Positions 8,211-17,399 of a stretch of 64,000 bases of DNA are shown one piece after another. This DNA comes from Pedosphaera sp. (GTDB lineage: Bacteria > Verrucomicrobiota > Verrucomicrobiia > Limisphaerales > UBA9464). Below the pieces are notes generated by a model that saw only the letters and a list, made by a program, of their open reading frames with translations, did not search any database and was not told the origin of the DNA. A program made the position numbers and the translations under genes. The stretch is taken from positions 1 to 64,000 of the forward strand of contig SIBK01000013.1 of assembly GCA_009695205.1 (NCBI GenBank). Direction: 5' to 3'. The first letter of the stretch is position 1. Each line of letters begins with the position of its first letter.

Positions 8211-8711
8211 TTAACGCAGCACCCAAAGTAAAAATCCCACCAGGATGGCCGTGGTCAGGTAGCTGAGGCGCAGTGCCCACCGGGCGAGGCCACGCTGCGT
8301 CTCAGGGCGTGCTCCGGACTCCACCTGCTGGAGGGCCCGGCTGGCTGCCGATGTCGCCGTGGGTCCGCCAAGAAGTCCGCAGAACGACAGCAGTGGCACG
8401 AAAACGAACAGGAACAGCAGTCCGGATCCGTCACGCCCGAACAATCCCGAGGCCGCAGCAAACCCGATCACCGTCAACGCACCCCCCCACCCGAGGAAGA
8501 CCAGGAAAAGACTCAGCACCGGACTGGAAACTCCGGACGATCCCCGATCGACACGGGTACTGGGCTCGGCCAATCCTACCCAGGTCCGACCAACGAGGAA
8601 TCCGAACAGGACCCCGAGAAGAATCATCGGCGAAAGCCCGAACACCAAGAGTCCGCCGACGGACCCTGCGAGCATGCACACGACAACTCGAATCCAGGTT
8701 TTCTTCATCAT
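8211..8711 (-). CDS. small integral membrane protein, unknown function
   Basis: The predicted protein has 166 residues and about five hydrophobic segments: VVVCMLAGSVGGLLVFGL, then MILLGVLFGFLVGRTW, LFLVFLGWGGALTVIGFAAA, FLFVFVPLLSFCGLLG and a C-terminal LTTAILVGFLLWVL. I do not recognise a family. I placed the start at the ATG at 8711 because AAAAGGA lies about 6 nt before it. A longer in-frame start at 8846 would add 45 low-complexity residues with no membrane or domain character. It runs divergently from glnB, about 200 bp away. Confidence 0.6.
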   Translation of the reverse strand: MMKKTWIRVVVCMLAGSVGGLLVFGLSPMILLGVLFGFLVGRTWVGLAEPSTRVDRGSSGVSSPVLSLFLVFLGWGGALTVIGFAAASGLFGRDGSGLLFLFVFVPLLSFCGLLGGPTATSAASRALQQVESGARPETQRGLARWALRLSYLTTAILVGFLLWVLR

Positions 8712-8870
8712 CCAAGTCCTTTTAGGCTCAGCGGCAGAAACCTGCACGCTTGAAGGCGCTGAAGCTGCACACGACGACGGATCGGAATCCAGACCCTGCG
8801 CTGGCACTATTCCCTCGGCCTCCGGCAACGCGGTGGAGGCGCCCAACAGAACAACAGAACGGTCGACTAG

Positions 8871-9254
<384 letters not shown>

Positions 9255-10136
9255 TCAGGGAACCGCGCGAACGGTGTATCCACCCGACTTTTCGTCCGCG
9301 CCCAGCTTTAACAGTCCGCATTTCTGGGCTTCGAGCAGGAGGTCATTGAAAGATCGAAATCCGTACGCGCGCTCATTAAAGCCGGGTTTTCGCCGCTTGA
9401 TAGCCTGTTTGATCATGGAACCCCAGATGCGTTCATCGTCTGCACGTTCATTGCTTAGGGCTTCGAGCGTTTCTGCGACCAGTTCAAGCGCATCGATAAG
9501 AGGCGGTCCCTTGGGTTCGGGTGAAGTCGTTTTCGCGGACGATGATGTCGATGTCGAATTCGACGGCGCTGTCGTGGCGACAGGTGCCGCTGCGACGGCC
9601 TGTCCCGATGCGGAGGGCGGGGGCGGGGAAGTTGCACGGCTCGGTGCTTTGAGTGGTTGCTTTCGGACTAAGTCGTCGTAGTAGAGAAATTCATCGCAGT
9701 TATTGAGAAAGAGGTCCGAAGTGGAGTTTTTGACGCCGGCACCGATCACAGTTTTTGCGTTTTCGCGGAGCTTGCTTACCAGGGGTGAAAAATCGGAATC
9801 GCCGCTGATGATGACGAAGGTGTCGACATGGCCCTTGGTATAGCAGAGGTCCAGGGCGTCCACGACCATCCGGATATCGGCTGAGTTCTTGCCGGACTGG
9901 CGAAGGTGTGGGATTTCAATCAACTCGAAGGCAGCTTCGTGAAGGTCGCGTTTGAATTCTTTGTAACGGTCGAAGTCGCAATAGGCCTTTTTGACAACGA
10001 TATGGCCTTTGAGAAGGAGGCGCCCGAGGATCTTTTGAATATCAAATCGGGGAAAGTGGGCATCCCGAGCGCCGAGGGCGATATTTTCAAGATCAAGGAA
10101 GACCGCCATAGTGGCGTCCGAATCGCGTGTACTCAT
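9255..10136 (-). CDS. NYN-domain (LabA-like) RNase with C-terminal OST-HTH/LOTUS domain
   Basis: The N-terminal ~160 residues form a NYN/PIN-like nuclease domain: VFLDLENIAL with the first Asp, KNSADIRMVVDALDL and FVIISGDSDFSPLVSKLRE with the further acidic residues. A Pro/Ala/Ser/Thr-rich linker (about 165-210) follows. The C-terminal ~75 residues (IDALELVAETLEAL to the end, with RAYGFRSFNDLLLEAQ) have the pattern of an OST-HTH/LOTUS RNA-binding domain. Such proteins are predicted RNA-processing or RNA-decay factors. The target is unknown. The gene converges on glnB, with the two stop codons directly adjacent, so transcripts from each side probably overlap. Confidence 0.8.
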   Translation of the reverse strand: MSTRDSDATMAVFLDLENIALGARDAHFPRFDIQKILGRLLLKGHIVVKKAYCDFDRYKEFKRDLHEAAFELIEIPHLRQSGKNSADIRMVVDALDLCYTKGHVDTFVIISGDSDFSPLVSKLRENAKTVIGAGVKNSTSDLFLNNCDEFLYYDDLVRKQPLKAPSRATSPPPPSASGQAVAAAPVATTAPSNSTSTSSSAKTTSPEPKGPPLIDALELVAETLEALSNERADDERIWGSMIKQAIKRRKPGFNERAYGFRSFNDLLLEAQKCGLLKLGADEKSGGYTVRAVP

Positions 10137-10261
10137 CGCTTGGGACCCTAGAGTGAGGTGGCGCAGACCACACGGAAAATAATCCGGTCGGGTGCTTTGA
10201 GGGCTTCTCCCCCGCCGAGTTCATGTAGGCATTCCGTGTCCTGGAATTCGATCGGGAGCCC

Positions 10262-11119
10262 TCAATACGAGCCGTCTTTTGAGGCCGGATTATAATAGGC
10301 GTCATTTGGACCGACCGGGTTGGCGGTGGCCGGCCAGACATTCTTGCCGGCGTATTCGGGCGAGAACCATTTTTTGAGATTTAGCGTGAACGAAGCCCCA
10401 GAAAGATTCCCGAAAGTTGCGATGCCGCCGGCGCCCGTGTCCGTTTGATCCTTCGCCCGCCGACCATTCCCGTGTCGTTGAGAGACGCCCTCGTGCGGTT
10501 GATTGCCGACGTCGTTGAACAAGTAGTCATTTTCGTGTTCGGGTGCTTCCCAGAGCAGGATTCCGGTCGTCCGCAGCTGTCCGAGTTTAAACCGTGAGGT
10601 GGGTGTTTTGGAATCTTGGGACGAGAAGGCGTTGGGAGCGCCGTTCCAGACGAAGCTGGTGATTTTGATACCCCGCCGCTTGTAGTCCTCCTTGGCTTTT
10701 CCGGATCCGCGTTCGGCGAAATCCTTGGGGCACGTGAGCAGATTGACAGTGCCGATGAATGGCGCGAGTTGGCCCTTCTTGAAGAACTCGACCTGATTTG
10801 TCCAGATTGCGAGGCCTTCTTTGCCATTTCCAAGAGGGATTCCGGCGCCGTGGGCCCAGTTGTCGCGCGCGTCGCCGTCACCCCAGCTCGAGTAGGGTAG
10901 ATAATCCTGATTGTCGTTGGCGAACATGGTTGCGCTCAGAATGATTTGCCGGATCCCGCTGAGATCGTTGGCCAGCAGAGCTCGATCCTTGGCCTTTCCG
11001 AGGGACGGCAGAAGCATTCCAGCCAGGATCGCGATGATTGCGATAACCACGAGCAGTTCAATCAGAGTAAAGGCAGCCCGAGCAGGGCTCTGCATGGAGA
11101 AACGAAAAGAGGCATTCAT
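10262..11119 (-). CDS. type II secretion-like pseudopilin with N-methylation motif
   Basis: The N-terminus has the prepilin peptidase site and hydrophobic helix AFTLIELLVVIAIIAILAG, followed by MLLPSLGKAKDRALL, typical of the very abundant prepilin-type N-terminal cleavage/methylation proteins of Verrucomicrobiota and Planctomycetes. The rest (about 240 residues, with CPKDF, ILLWEAPEHEND and a Gly/Asn-rich end) is a soluble domain likely shown at the cell surface or in the periplasm. After cleavage at the Ala-Phe bond the mature protein would start with Phe. Starts at 11119 (used) and 11095 are both possible; GGAAGGAG lies upstream at somewhat long spacing. It is divergent from raiA with a short shared promoter region. 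Confidence 0.8.
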   Translation of the reverse strand: MNASFRFSMQSPARAAFTLIELLVVIAIIAILAGMLLPSLGKAKDRALLANDLSGIRQIILSATMFANDNQDYLPYSSWGDGDARDNWAHGAGIPLGNGKEGLAIWTNQVEFFKKGQLAPFIGTVNLLTCPKDFAERGSGKAKEDYKRRGIKITSFVWNGAPNAFSSQDSKTPTSRFKLGQLRTTGILLWEAPEHENDYLFNDVGNQPHEGVSQRHGNGRRAKDQTDTGAGGIATFGNLSGASFTLNLKKWFSPEYAGKNVWPATANPVGPNDAYYNPASKDGSY

Positions 11120-11161
11120 CAGACATTGAAATGACTCTCCTTCCGAACCATCTTGTCCAGG

Positions 11162-11515
11162 ATGAAATTTGTTCTGACGACTCACAATGTGACCCTGACC
11201 CAAGCGATCGAGGACCATATTCTTGGCAAGCTCGACAAGTTGGATCACATCGACCGCTGGCTGGTCGATGCGCGGGTTAACCTCGAAAAAGACCACACCG
11301 CTCATTCCCCAGCTCAGCAGTTCAAATGTGCCATCCGGCTTGGAATCCGCGGCAATGACCTATTTGCCGAGGACAAGGAGGCGGACCTCTACGCAGCCAT
11401 TGATTTGACTGTCAAGAAACTGGAGCAGCAACTTCGGAAGAAACACAGCAAAGCCAAGGCGCGCACCCACAAAGTCGCCTCTCGCCAGAAGGCTCGTCTC
11501 AAAGGCGCTGCCTGA
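11162..11515 (+). CDS. raiA: ribosome hibernation promoting factor / RaiA family
   Basis: The 117-residue protein has the short HPF/RaiA fold: MKFVLTTHNVTLTQAIEDHI, DHIDRWLVDARVNLEKD and LYAAIDLTVKKLEQQLRKKH with a Lys/Arg-rich tail. It would bind the 30S decoding centre and idle ribosomes in stationary phase. The C-terminal dimerisation domain of long HPF is absent. I chose ATG 11162 by homology; a TTG at 11153 is in frame. Confidence 0.85.
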   Translation: MKFVLTTHNVTLTQAIEDHILGKLDKLDHIDRWLVDARVNLEKDHTAHSPAQQFKCAIRLGIRGNDLFAEDKEADLYAAIDLTVKKLEQQLRKKHSKAKARTHKVASRQKARLKGAA

Positions 11516-11559
11516 CCGCGCCGTTGGCATTCGATACCACATTGCGGTCCAAACCCTCG

Positions 11560-12816
11560 ATGCTGATCCGTGCGCGGACTGTGGTACCGGTGGTATCACC
11601 CCCGATTGAAGATGGCGCACTCGTGGTATCCGAGGGGATGATTCGGGCGGTTGGGTCGTGGCGGGACCTTCGGAATGAATGGACCGGAATGGTTGAGGAT
11701 CTGGGTGAAGCGATTGTTGTGCCCGGACTCGTCAATGGCCATTGCCATCTCGACTATACGGATCTGGCGGGTCAGCTGGCACCACCGCGGGAATTCACCG
11801 ACTGGATCAAGTCCATTCTGGCAGCCCGTTCATCGTGGGGATTCTCCGAGTACGCCAGCTCTTGGCTGAAGGGCGCCGATCAGCTGCGGCGATATGGTAT
11901 CACCTCGGTGGCAAACGTTGAATCGACGCCCGAAATTCTAGCGCACGTAAGGGCGGCTGTTTCGCTGCGGGTTTTCTCCTTTCTCGAATTGACGGGGATT
12001 CGCAGCGGCCGCTCGGCTGCGGAGTTGGTTGGTGATGCCTTATATCTGATGGATGCATTAGACCTGAGGCGAGGTGCAATCGGGTTATCGCCCCATGCGC
12101 CGTATTCGACGCGATCCGATTTGGTGGAACGGGTCGCCCGGGAGGCCCGTCAAGAGGGATTGCGGGTCACCATGCACGTGGCGGAGTCGCTTGCGGAATT
12201 CGACATGTTTGCGTTTCGCCGTGGGCCGATGTTTGACTGGCTGAAGTCGCAGCGGGCGATGGAGGATTGTGGGGTGGGATCGCCCGTGGCGTATCTGGAC
12301 CGATGGGGCCTGTTGGATACCAATCTCCTGGCGGTGCATGGCAATTACCTTTGGCGGGATGACGCACGGATTCTGGCCAGCCGAGGGGTGAGTGTCGCGC
12401 ATTGTCCGCAATCCCATGCCTACTTCCGCCATCAGCGTTTCCCCTATCGCGAGCTCTTGGAGTCTGGCGTCAATGTTTGTCTCGGAACGGACAGCCTTGC
12501 CTCCACGCGTGCGTCTCCAGGCAAGCTACCGCACCTGTCCCTTTTTGACGAGCTCCACACGTTTCAGAAGGCTGAACCAGACGTGCCTCCGAAAGAGTTG
12601 CTTCGGATGGTCACAGTGAACGCCGCTCGCGCGCTGGGATGGCGAGGTCGTGCCGGGCAACTGACGCCGGGTGCCTGGGCGGATCTGGCGGTACTTCGGG
12701 AGAAATCTTCTGGGAAGCATGCAGAGGAGGCGGTTGTTAACTATCGGGGCGAAGTGGCTGCGACAATGATCGACGGTGATTGGGTCTGGCATCAACCCGA
12801 TCAGGGGAAAACCTGA
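11560..12816 (+). CDS. metal-dependent amidohydrolase (deaminase-like)
   Basis: A TIM-barrel amidohydrolase of about 418 residues. The N-terminal beta domain starts MLIRARTVVPVVSPPIEDGA. Metal and catalytic motifs are present in order: GHCHLDYT (HxH), MHVAESLAEFDMF, AVHGNYLWRDD, AHCPQSHAYF and CLGTDSLAS. The last, with LSLFDELHTFQ after it, recalls aminodeoxyfutalosine deaminase (MqnX) of the futalosine menaquinone pathway and related S-adenosylhomocysteine/guanine deaminases. I cannot fix the substrate from sequence. It is followed with no gap by an SDR gene and then bioF-bioA, so it may be part of the same transcript. A TTG start at 11524 is also possible. Confidence 0.75.
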   Translation: MLIRARTVVPVVSPPIEDGALVVSEGMIRAVGSWRDLRNEWTGMVEDLGEAIVVPGLVNGHCHLDYTDLAGQLAPPREFTDWIKSILAARSSWGFSEYASSWLKGADQLRRYGITSVANVESTPEILAHVRAAVSLRVFSFLELTGIRSGRSAAELVGDALYLMDALDLRRGAIGLSPHAPYSTRSDLVERVAREARQEGLRVTMHVAESLAEFDMFAFRRGPMFDWLKSQRAMEDCGVGSPVAYLDRWGLLDTNLLAVHGNYLWRDDARILASRGVSVAHCPQSHAYFRHQRFPYRELLESGVNVCLGTDSLASTRASPGKLPHLSLFDELHTFQKAEPDVPPKELLRMVTVNAARALGWRGRAGQLTPGAWADLAVLREKSSGKHAEEAVVNYRGEVAATMIDGDWVWHQPDQGKT

Positions 12817-13539
12817 ATGGAACCTTCTGCATCCAAGTCGGTCGTGATGATTACCGGAGCCGCTGGGGGATTGGGTGCCGTGCTGGTTGCCGCGTTTGCC
12901 GTGGCAGGCTGGCAGGTGGTTGCCGGTTGGCATCGAAAGCTTGTGCCTCTGGACTGCTCCGCGGAAGGCATCCATCCTATCCGACTGGATGTTACTGATC
13001 CTGAGTCAGTTACTAACGGATTTTTGGCGATGCGAGATCGCTTCGGCCATCTGGATGCGCTGATAAACGCCGCCGGAGTGACAGCCGATGGCTCGATTGT
13101 GAACCTGGGGGTGATCGACTGGGATTCGGTGATTGAGGTGAATCTGCGAGGGGCCGCCCGATGCTGTCAGTCAGCTCTACAGTTTTTTCCGGGTGACGCC
13201 GGCGGGCATATCGTCAATGTGGGTAGCTTAGCGGGCAAAATCGGACGGAGCGGTCAAGCCAACTACGCGGCGGCGAAGGCCGGATTGATTGGGTTTTCCA
13301 AGGCGATGGCTCGTGAAATGGGGTCGCGAAGCATCCGCATCAACGTCGTGCTTCCGGGGGTGATGGCGACGCCGATGACGGCCACGCTTTCACAGGAAGA
13401 TCTAGGCCGTTTACGGGATGAGAATGTGCTCCGGTGCCTAAACGATCCGGTGGAAATCGCGCGCTTCATCGTATTTCTAGTGGGCACCCGGACTATTTCC
13501 GGGCAGGTGTTCAACCTGGACTCCCGGATTTCGCCGTGA
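12817..13539 (+). CDS. short-chain dehydrogenase/reductase (FabG-like)
   Basis: A 240-residue classical SDR: cofactor motif TGAAGGLG near the N-terminus, NAAGVT, the catalytic Ser in NVGSLAGKIG, and YAAAK with the Tyr-Lys pair; the C-terminus has ISGQVFNLDS. Related to 3-oxoacyl-ACP reductase. The gene abuts the amidohydrolase and lies 95 bp before bioF. FabG-like enzymes take part in making the pimeloyl chain of biotin, so a role there is possible but not shown. Confidence 0.85.
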   Translation: MEPSASKSVVMITGAAGGLGAVLVAAFAVAGWQVVAGWHRKLVPLDCSAEGIHPIRLDVTDPESVTNGFLAMRDRFGHLDALINAAGVTADGSIVNLGVIDWDSVIEVNLRGAARCCQSALQFFPGDAGGHIVNVGSLAGKIGRSGQANYAAAKAGLIGFSKAMAREMGSRSIRINVVLPGVMATPMTATLSQEDLGRLRDENVLRCLNDPVEIARFIVFLVGTRTISGQVFNLDSRISP

Positions 13540-13634
13540 CAGACGCGAGAGGGAGTCTTCAAAAGTTGTCGTGGCAAATTCCCATGTATTCTCGCTGGCC
13601 ATTGGTCTAACACTCTGCGACGTCGCAGTTCCGA

Positions 13635-14864
13635 ATGTCCCTCTTCGATCAACAGTTGACGGCCGAGTTGGTATCCATCGAAACGGCCGGATTGCTCCGC
13701 CGCGTCCGGCGAATGGGTTCGCCCCAAGGGGTCCGAGTGATTGCGGACGGTCGTCTGTTGCGGAATTTTTCGTCCAACGACTACCTCGGGTTGGCCAATC
13801 ACCCCCAATTAATCGATGCGGCAGTCGAGGCAACGAAACGGTACGGAGCGGGCTGTGGTGCTTCGCGACTTATCTGCGGTTCGATCGAGCCTCACCACGC
13901 GTTGGAGGAGGTGCTGGCGGACTTCAAAGGCACTCAGGCTGCGCTGGTGTTTTCGACGGGGTTTGCCGCGGCGCAGGGTGCGATTTGCGCACTGGTTGGA
14001 CCGGGGGATGTCGTAATTCTAGACAAGCGGGTGCACGCCTGTTGTGTGGACGCAGCGGTTTTGTCGGGAGCGACCCTCCGGGTATTCGGGCACAATAATC
14101 TGGAGGATCTTGCCCGAAAACTTCAATGGGCAGACAAACGGCGGGAGGTAGCCCCAGCGCTTTCCAAGCACTCGGTGGCCCGGCGACGCCCGCGGATTCT
14201 GGTGGTAACCGAGAGCGTGTTTTCGATGGATGGCGACCTGGCTCCGCTGCGGGAGATTGTGGAACTCAAGGACCGTCATGGGGCGTGGTTGCTTCTGGAC
14301 GAAGCGCATGCAACAGGGCTCTTCGGTGAACGAGGGGGGGGACTGGCGGAGGCGTTTGGGTTGTCGGGTCGGGTGGAAATTCAGATGGGCACGCTGGGAA
14401 AGGCTCTGGGCGCTTCGGGCGGATATATCGCGGGTTCTCGGGTGCTGATTGACGTGCTGATTAATCGCGCCCGAAGTTTCATTTTTTCGACGGCACCGGT
14501 CCCGGCTGCTGCGGCGGCCGGGAGGGCGGGAGTCGAACTCGCGGCGTCTGGGATGGGCCGCGAGTTGTCCGCGCGCTTGTGGGCGGTGGTAGATCTTCTG
14601 AAGAATCGGCTGATCCAAGCGGGCTGGCCGCCCGGGCTGGTGCAAAGCCCTATCCTGCCGGTTCCCGTTGGGGATGAGGCCGCGGCGGTATGCCTCGCCG
14701 ACCATCTGCGGGATCACGGATTCCTGGTGCCAGCGATCCGTTATCCTACGGTGTCCCGGGGTTCGGCTCGGCTGCGAGTCACGGCGAGTGCTATTCATTC
14801 GGCGGAAGATGTCGCCGATGTGGCGGCCGTTCTCGGCAGATGGAAGGCCAATCAAATTGTATGA
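13635..14864 (+). CDS. bioF: 8-amino-7-oxononanoate synthase
   Basis: A PLP-dependent alpha-oxoamine synthase of 409 residues that joins pimeloyl-ACP (or -CoA) and alanine in biotin synthesis. Motifs include NFSSNDYLGLANHP, GAGCGASRLICG, TESVFSMDGD, LLLDEAHATGLFG and the PLP lysine in MGTLGKALGASGGYIAG. The last codon GTA and stop TGA overlap the bioA start (ATGA), so the two are translationally coupled. Biotin-specific assignment rests on this pairing, since other oxoamine synthases look alike. Confidence 0.9.
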   Translation: MSLFDQQLTAELVSIETAGLLRRVRRMGSPQGVRVIADGRLLRNFSSNDYLGLANHPQLIDAAVEATKRYGAGCGASRLICGSIEPHHALEEVLADFKGTQAALVFSTGFAAAQGAICALVGPGDVVILDKRVHACCVDAAVLSGATLRVFGHNNLEDLARKLQWADKRREVAPALSKHSVARRRPRILVVTESVFSMDGDLAPLREIVELKDRHGAWLLLDEAHATGLFGERGGGLAEAFGLSGRVEIQMGTLGKALGASGGYIAGSRVLIDVLINRARSFIFSTAPVPAAAAAGRAGVELAASGMGRELSARLWAVVDLLKNRLIQAGWPPGLVQSPILPVPVGDEAAAVCLADHLRDHGFLVPAIRYPTVSRGSARLRVTASAIHSAEDVADVAAVLGRWKANQIV

Positions 14865-16381
14865 AACCAGCCGGTCGAATTGCGCGCACCGGGAAAATTG
14901 CCCGCCAGCTCGCCCGCCTCGATCGGGCCTTTGTTTGGCACCCCTTCACTCAAATGCGGGATTGGTTGCAGAAAGACCCCATCGTACTCGTTGCCGGAAA
15001 GGGCGCCGTTTTGTGGGACTCGCATGGCAACGAGTACCTCGATGCCAATTCCTCAATCTGGACCAATCTTCACGGACACAATCACCCGCGAATCAACAAG
15101 GCGATCCGTCGCCAGTTGTCGCAGGTCGCGCATACGTCGATGCTGGGCTTCGCCAATGAGCCGGCGAGCCGGCTGGCGGGACGGCTTGTCACGCTCGCGG
15201 CGGGTCCCAGGGGGAAATCGGGGAAACGGGGTACGCGAGCCAACACGCTCACAGGCCCGAAACTGACCCGGGTTTTTTATTCCGACGACGGATCTACCGC
15301 CGTGGAAACAGCGCTCAAGCTTTCGTATGAGTATTCCCGCCGAACCGGCGGGCATCGGCCCCGTTTCTTGGGTCTCGAAGGGGCCTATCACGGCGATACA
15401 GTCGGGGCTGTCAGCCTGGGCCACATTGATCGATTTCACCGTGCGTATTCTGGCCTCCTTTTTTCCTCGGATGCGGTGATGGCTCCCTATTGCTACCGCT
15501 GTCCTTACAACCGAGCCAAGCCCGAGAGGGCAGATGCCAGGGACACCAGGCGATGCGGGTGGGAATGTCTTGATGCGTTGCAACGAAGGCTCGATTCAGC
15601 TCGGAAAAGGGACCGACCGTATACGGCGTTTGTTGTTGAGCCGGGTGTTCAGGGAGCCGCGGGGATGATTCCACAACCGGACGGATGGTTGTCGCAGGCG
15701 ATGGAGCGGGTCCGGAGCCACGGCGCTATGGTCATTGCGGATGAGGTTATGACCGCCTTTGGGAGGACAGTGGGAGGTCGCGAATTTGTCCGTGAGACTT
15801 GCGGGGGTGATCTGCCACTTTTTGGGACTCATCAAGCGGGCGTGCAGGCCGATTTTCTGTGTCTGGCAAAGGGACTCACCGGTGGCTATCTGCCCATGGC
15901 GGCGACGTTGACTTCGGATGCTATTTTTGGAGCTTTTCTGGGTGATTACGAGGATTTCAAGACATTTTTCCATGGGCACAGCTACACGGGGAATGCGTTG
16001 GGTGCCGCGGCTTCGGAGGCGAACCTGGATTTGCTGACAGAGGCCGCTTCGAGCCGCCGTCGTTTGGAGTTGGCTCGGGTTTTTGGGGCATCCCTGCAGG
16101 CACTGTGGAGCAGCAGCTGGGTCGGGGATATTCGGCAAGTGGGTTTGGTCGCTGGAATTGAACTCGTTCGAGACTGGCGAACCCGTGCTCCGTTCCCCCT
16201 CCGAGAGCGTGCGGGGATTCGTGTATGCGACGCCATGGCACGGCGGGGGGTATTGACTCGTCCTATAGGGAACGTCGTGGTTCTAATGCCGCCCTATTGC
16301 ACATCGGACCGTCAAGTGCGGCGAATGGTGGAGGTTTTGAATGAGGCCATTGTGGAGGTTTTTGGACGGCGCGTTCTGTAA
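14861..16381 (+). CDS. bioA: adenosylmethionine--8-amino-7-oxononanoate aminotransferase
   Basis: A class III aminotransferase that turns 8-amino-7-oxononanoate into 7,8-diaminononanoate, using SAM as amino donor. Marks: DRAFVWHPFTQMRDW (typical BioA N-terminus), FYSDDGSTAVETALKL, GAYHGDTVGAVSLG, VVEPGVQGAAGM, the Asp in IADEVMTAFGR and the PLP lysine in LAKGLTGGYLPMA, then FFHGHSYTGN. At ~506 residues it is longer than E. coli BioA (about 430); extra length lies in short insertions (for example around residues 105-125 and 205-225). bioB and bioD are not in this window. Confidence 0.93.
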   Translation: MKPAGRIARTGKIARQLARLDRAFVWHPFTQMRDWLQKDPIVLVAGKGAVLWDSHGNEYLDANSSIWTNLHGHNHPRINKAIRRQLSQVAHTSMLGFANEPASRLAGRLVTLAAGPRGKSGKRGTRANTLTGPKLTRVFYSDDGSTAVETALKLSYEYSRRTGGHRPRFLGLEGAYHGDTVGAVSLGHIDRFHRAYSGLLFSSDAVMAPYCYRCPYNRAKPERADARDTRRCGWECLDALQRRLDSARKRDRPYTAFVVEPGVQGAAGMIPQPDGWLSQAMERVRSHGAMVIADEVMTAFGRTVGGREFVRETCGGDLPLFGTHQAGVQADFLCLAKGLTGGYLPMAATLTSDAIFGAFLGDYEDFKTFFHGHSYTGNALGAAASEANLDLLTEAASSRRRLELARVFGASLQALWSSSWVGDIRQVGLVAGIELVRDWRTRAPFPLRERAGIRVCDAMARRGVLTRPIGNVVVLMPPYCTSDRQVRRMVEVLNEAIVEVFGRRVL

Positions 16382-16446
16382 GCTTCTGGATTCCTGGGCC
16401 TATCTTTCCCCTCGCTTCAGCAGCACCGTCTTCTCAACATCGTTGG

Positions 16447-17121
16447 ATGATTCGCCCCCTGGACGCGGGACTGTTAGTGGTAATCGAAGGGATCGATGGA
16501 ACTGGGAAATCGACCCTTGCCCGTCGGCTCGCTGAAAAACTGGAACAGTCGGGCGAAAATGTTGTACTCAGCGGCGAACCCACCCAGGGCCCCTTTGGTA
16601 GGCGGCTTCGAGATTCGGCGAATACCGGCCGCCTTGCTCCCGCAGAAGAATTGGAGTTATTCGTGGCAGATCGGCGGGAGCATGTCGAAGGCCTGATCCT
16701 CCCGAGCTTGAAAAAAGGGAAGCTGATGATCCTGGACCGGTACTACTTTTCCACCGCTGCGTATCAGGGAGCCCGGGGTACGGATTGGCGCCACATTCTC
16801 GATGAGAATGAACAGTTTGCTCCAAATCCAGACCTTCTTATATTCTTGGATCTATCTGTGGAAGAATCACTTAAGAGAATCGGAAAACGAGGTGGGACGG
16901 CTGATTCTTTTGAGCAGGCGGGAGCCTTGGAGCGGGTTCGCGACATCTACCATTCGCTTCTGGCAAAGCGGTTGGGAACCGTCTGGCTGAATGCTCAGGA
17001 GCCGGCGGATGTGGTTTTGGATCGGGCAATCCGTGAGGTTGTCCAGATTCGTGGCGGGATTACCCCCTCGGAATTGCATCTTGACGGATGTGCCAGGAAA
17101 AAACTAAGTTCCGGCGCGTAA
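16447..17121 (+). CDS. tmk: thymidylate kinase
   Basis: The 224-residue protein has the P-loop VIEGIDGTGKST, the DR(Y/H) motif in LDRYYFSTAAYQG and the RG.AD lid-type region (KRGGTADSFE), so it phosphorylates dTMP to dTDP. The fold is of the usual ~210-residue length with a short C-terminal extension. It follows bioA after 65 bp and is closed by a good intrinsic terminator. Confidence 0.93.
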   Translation: MIRPLDAGLLVVIEGIDGTGKSTLARRLAEKLEQSGENVVLSGEPTQGPFGRRLRDSANTGRLAPAEELELFVADRREHVEGLILPSLKKGKLMILDRYYFSTAAYQGARGTDWRHILDENEQFAPNPDLLIFLDLSVEESLKRIGKRGGTADSFEQAGALERVRDIYHSLLAKRLGTVWLNAQEPADVVLDRAIREVVQIRGGITPSELHLDGCARKKLSSGA

Positions 17122-17149
17122 ATCTTGAAGCCGGCTTGGCTGGCGCGAG

Positions 17150-17180
17150 AAGTCGGACCCGACAGAGTGCCGACTTTTTT
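17150..17180 (+). terminator. rho-independent terminator after tmk
   Basis: AAGTCGG (17150-17156) pairs with CCGACTT (17170-17176), and a run of six T (17175-17180) follows. It lies 29 bp after the tmk stop and separates the bio-tmk group from nusA-infB. Confidence 0.75.
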
Positions 17181-17225
17181 GTTACCCCAAAAGGGTCGTA
17201 GAATGGGTCGGATGAGTCAATTTGC

Positions 17226-17396
17226 AGTTGGTAATCGCGGGTGGTTGATCGCGGGTGGTTGATCGCGGGTGGTTGATCGCGGGTGGTTGATCGCGGGTGG
17301 TTGATCGCGGGTGGTTGATCGCGGGTGGTTGATCGCGGGTGGTTGATCGCGGGTGGTTGATCGCGGGTGGTTAATCGCAGTTGGTAAACGCGGGTC
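17226..17396. repeat. tandem array of 14-bp units immediately before nusA
   Basis: The unit GGTTGATCGCGGGT is repeated nine times perfectly (17243-17368), flanked by degenerate units on both sides, about twelve in all. The last variant ends 4 nt before the nusA start codon, so the array fills the whole leader and takes the place where a ribosome site would be. Because 14 is not a multiple of three, the array keeps no constant reading frame; it is unlikely to be coding. Confidence 0.9.
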
Positions 17397-17399
17397 GTT

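Noticed and set aside
17226..17396. CRISPR array
   Set aside because: The repeat units directly abut with no unique spacers and no cas genes are near.
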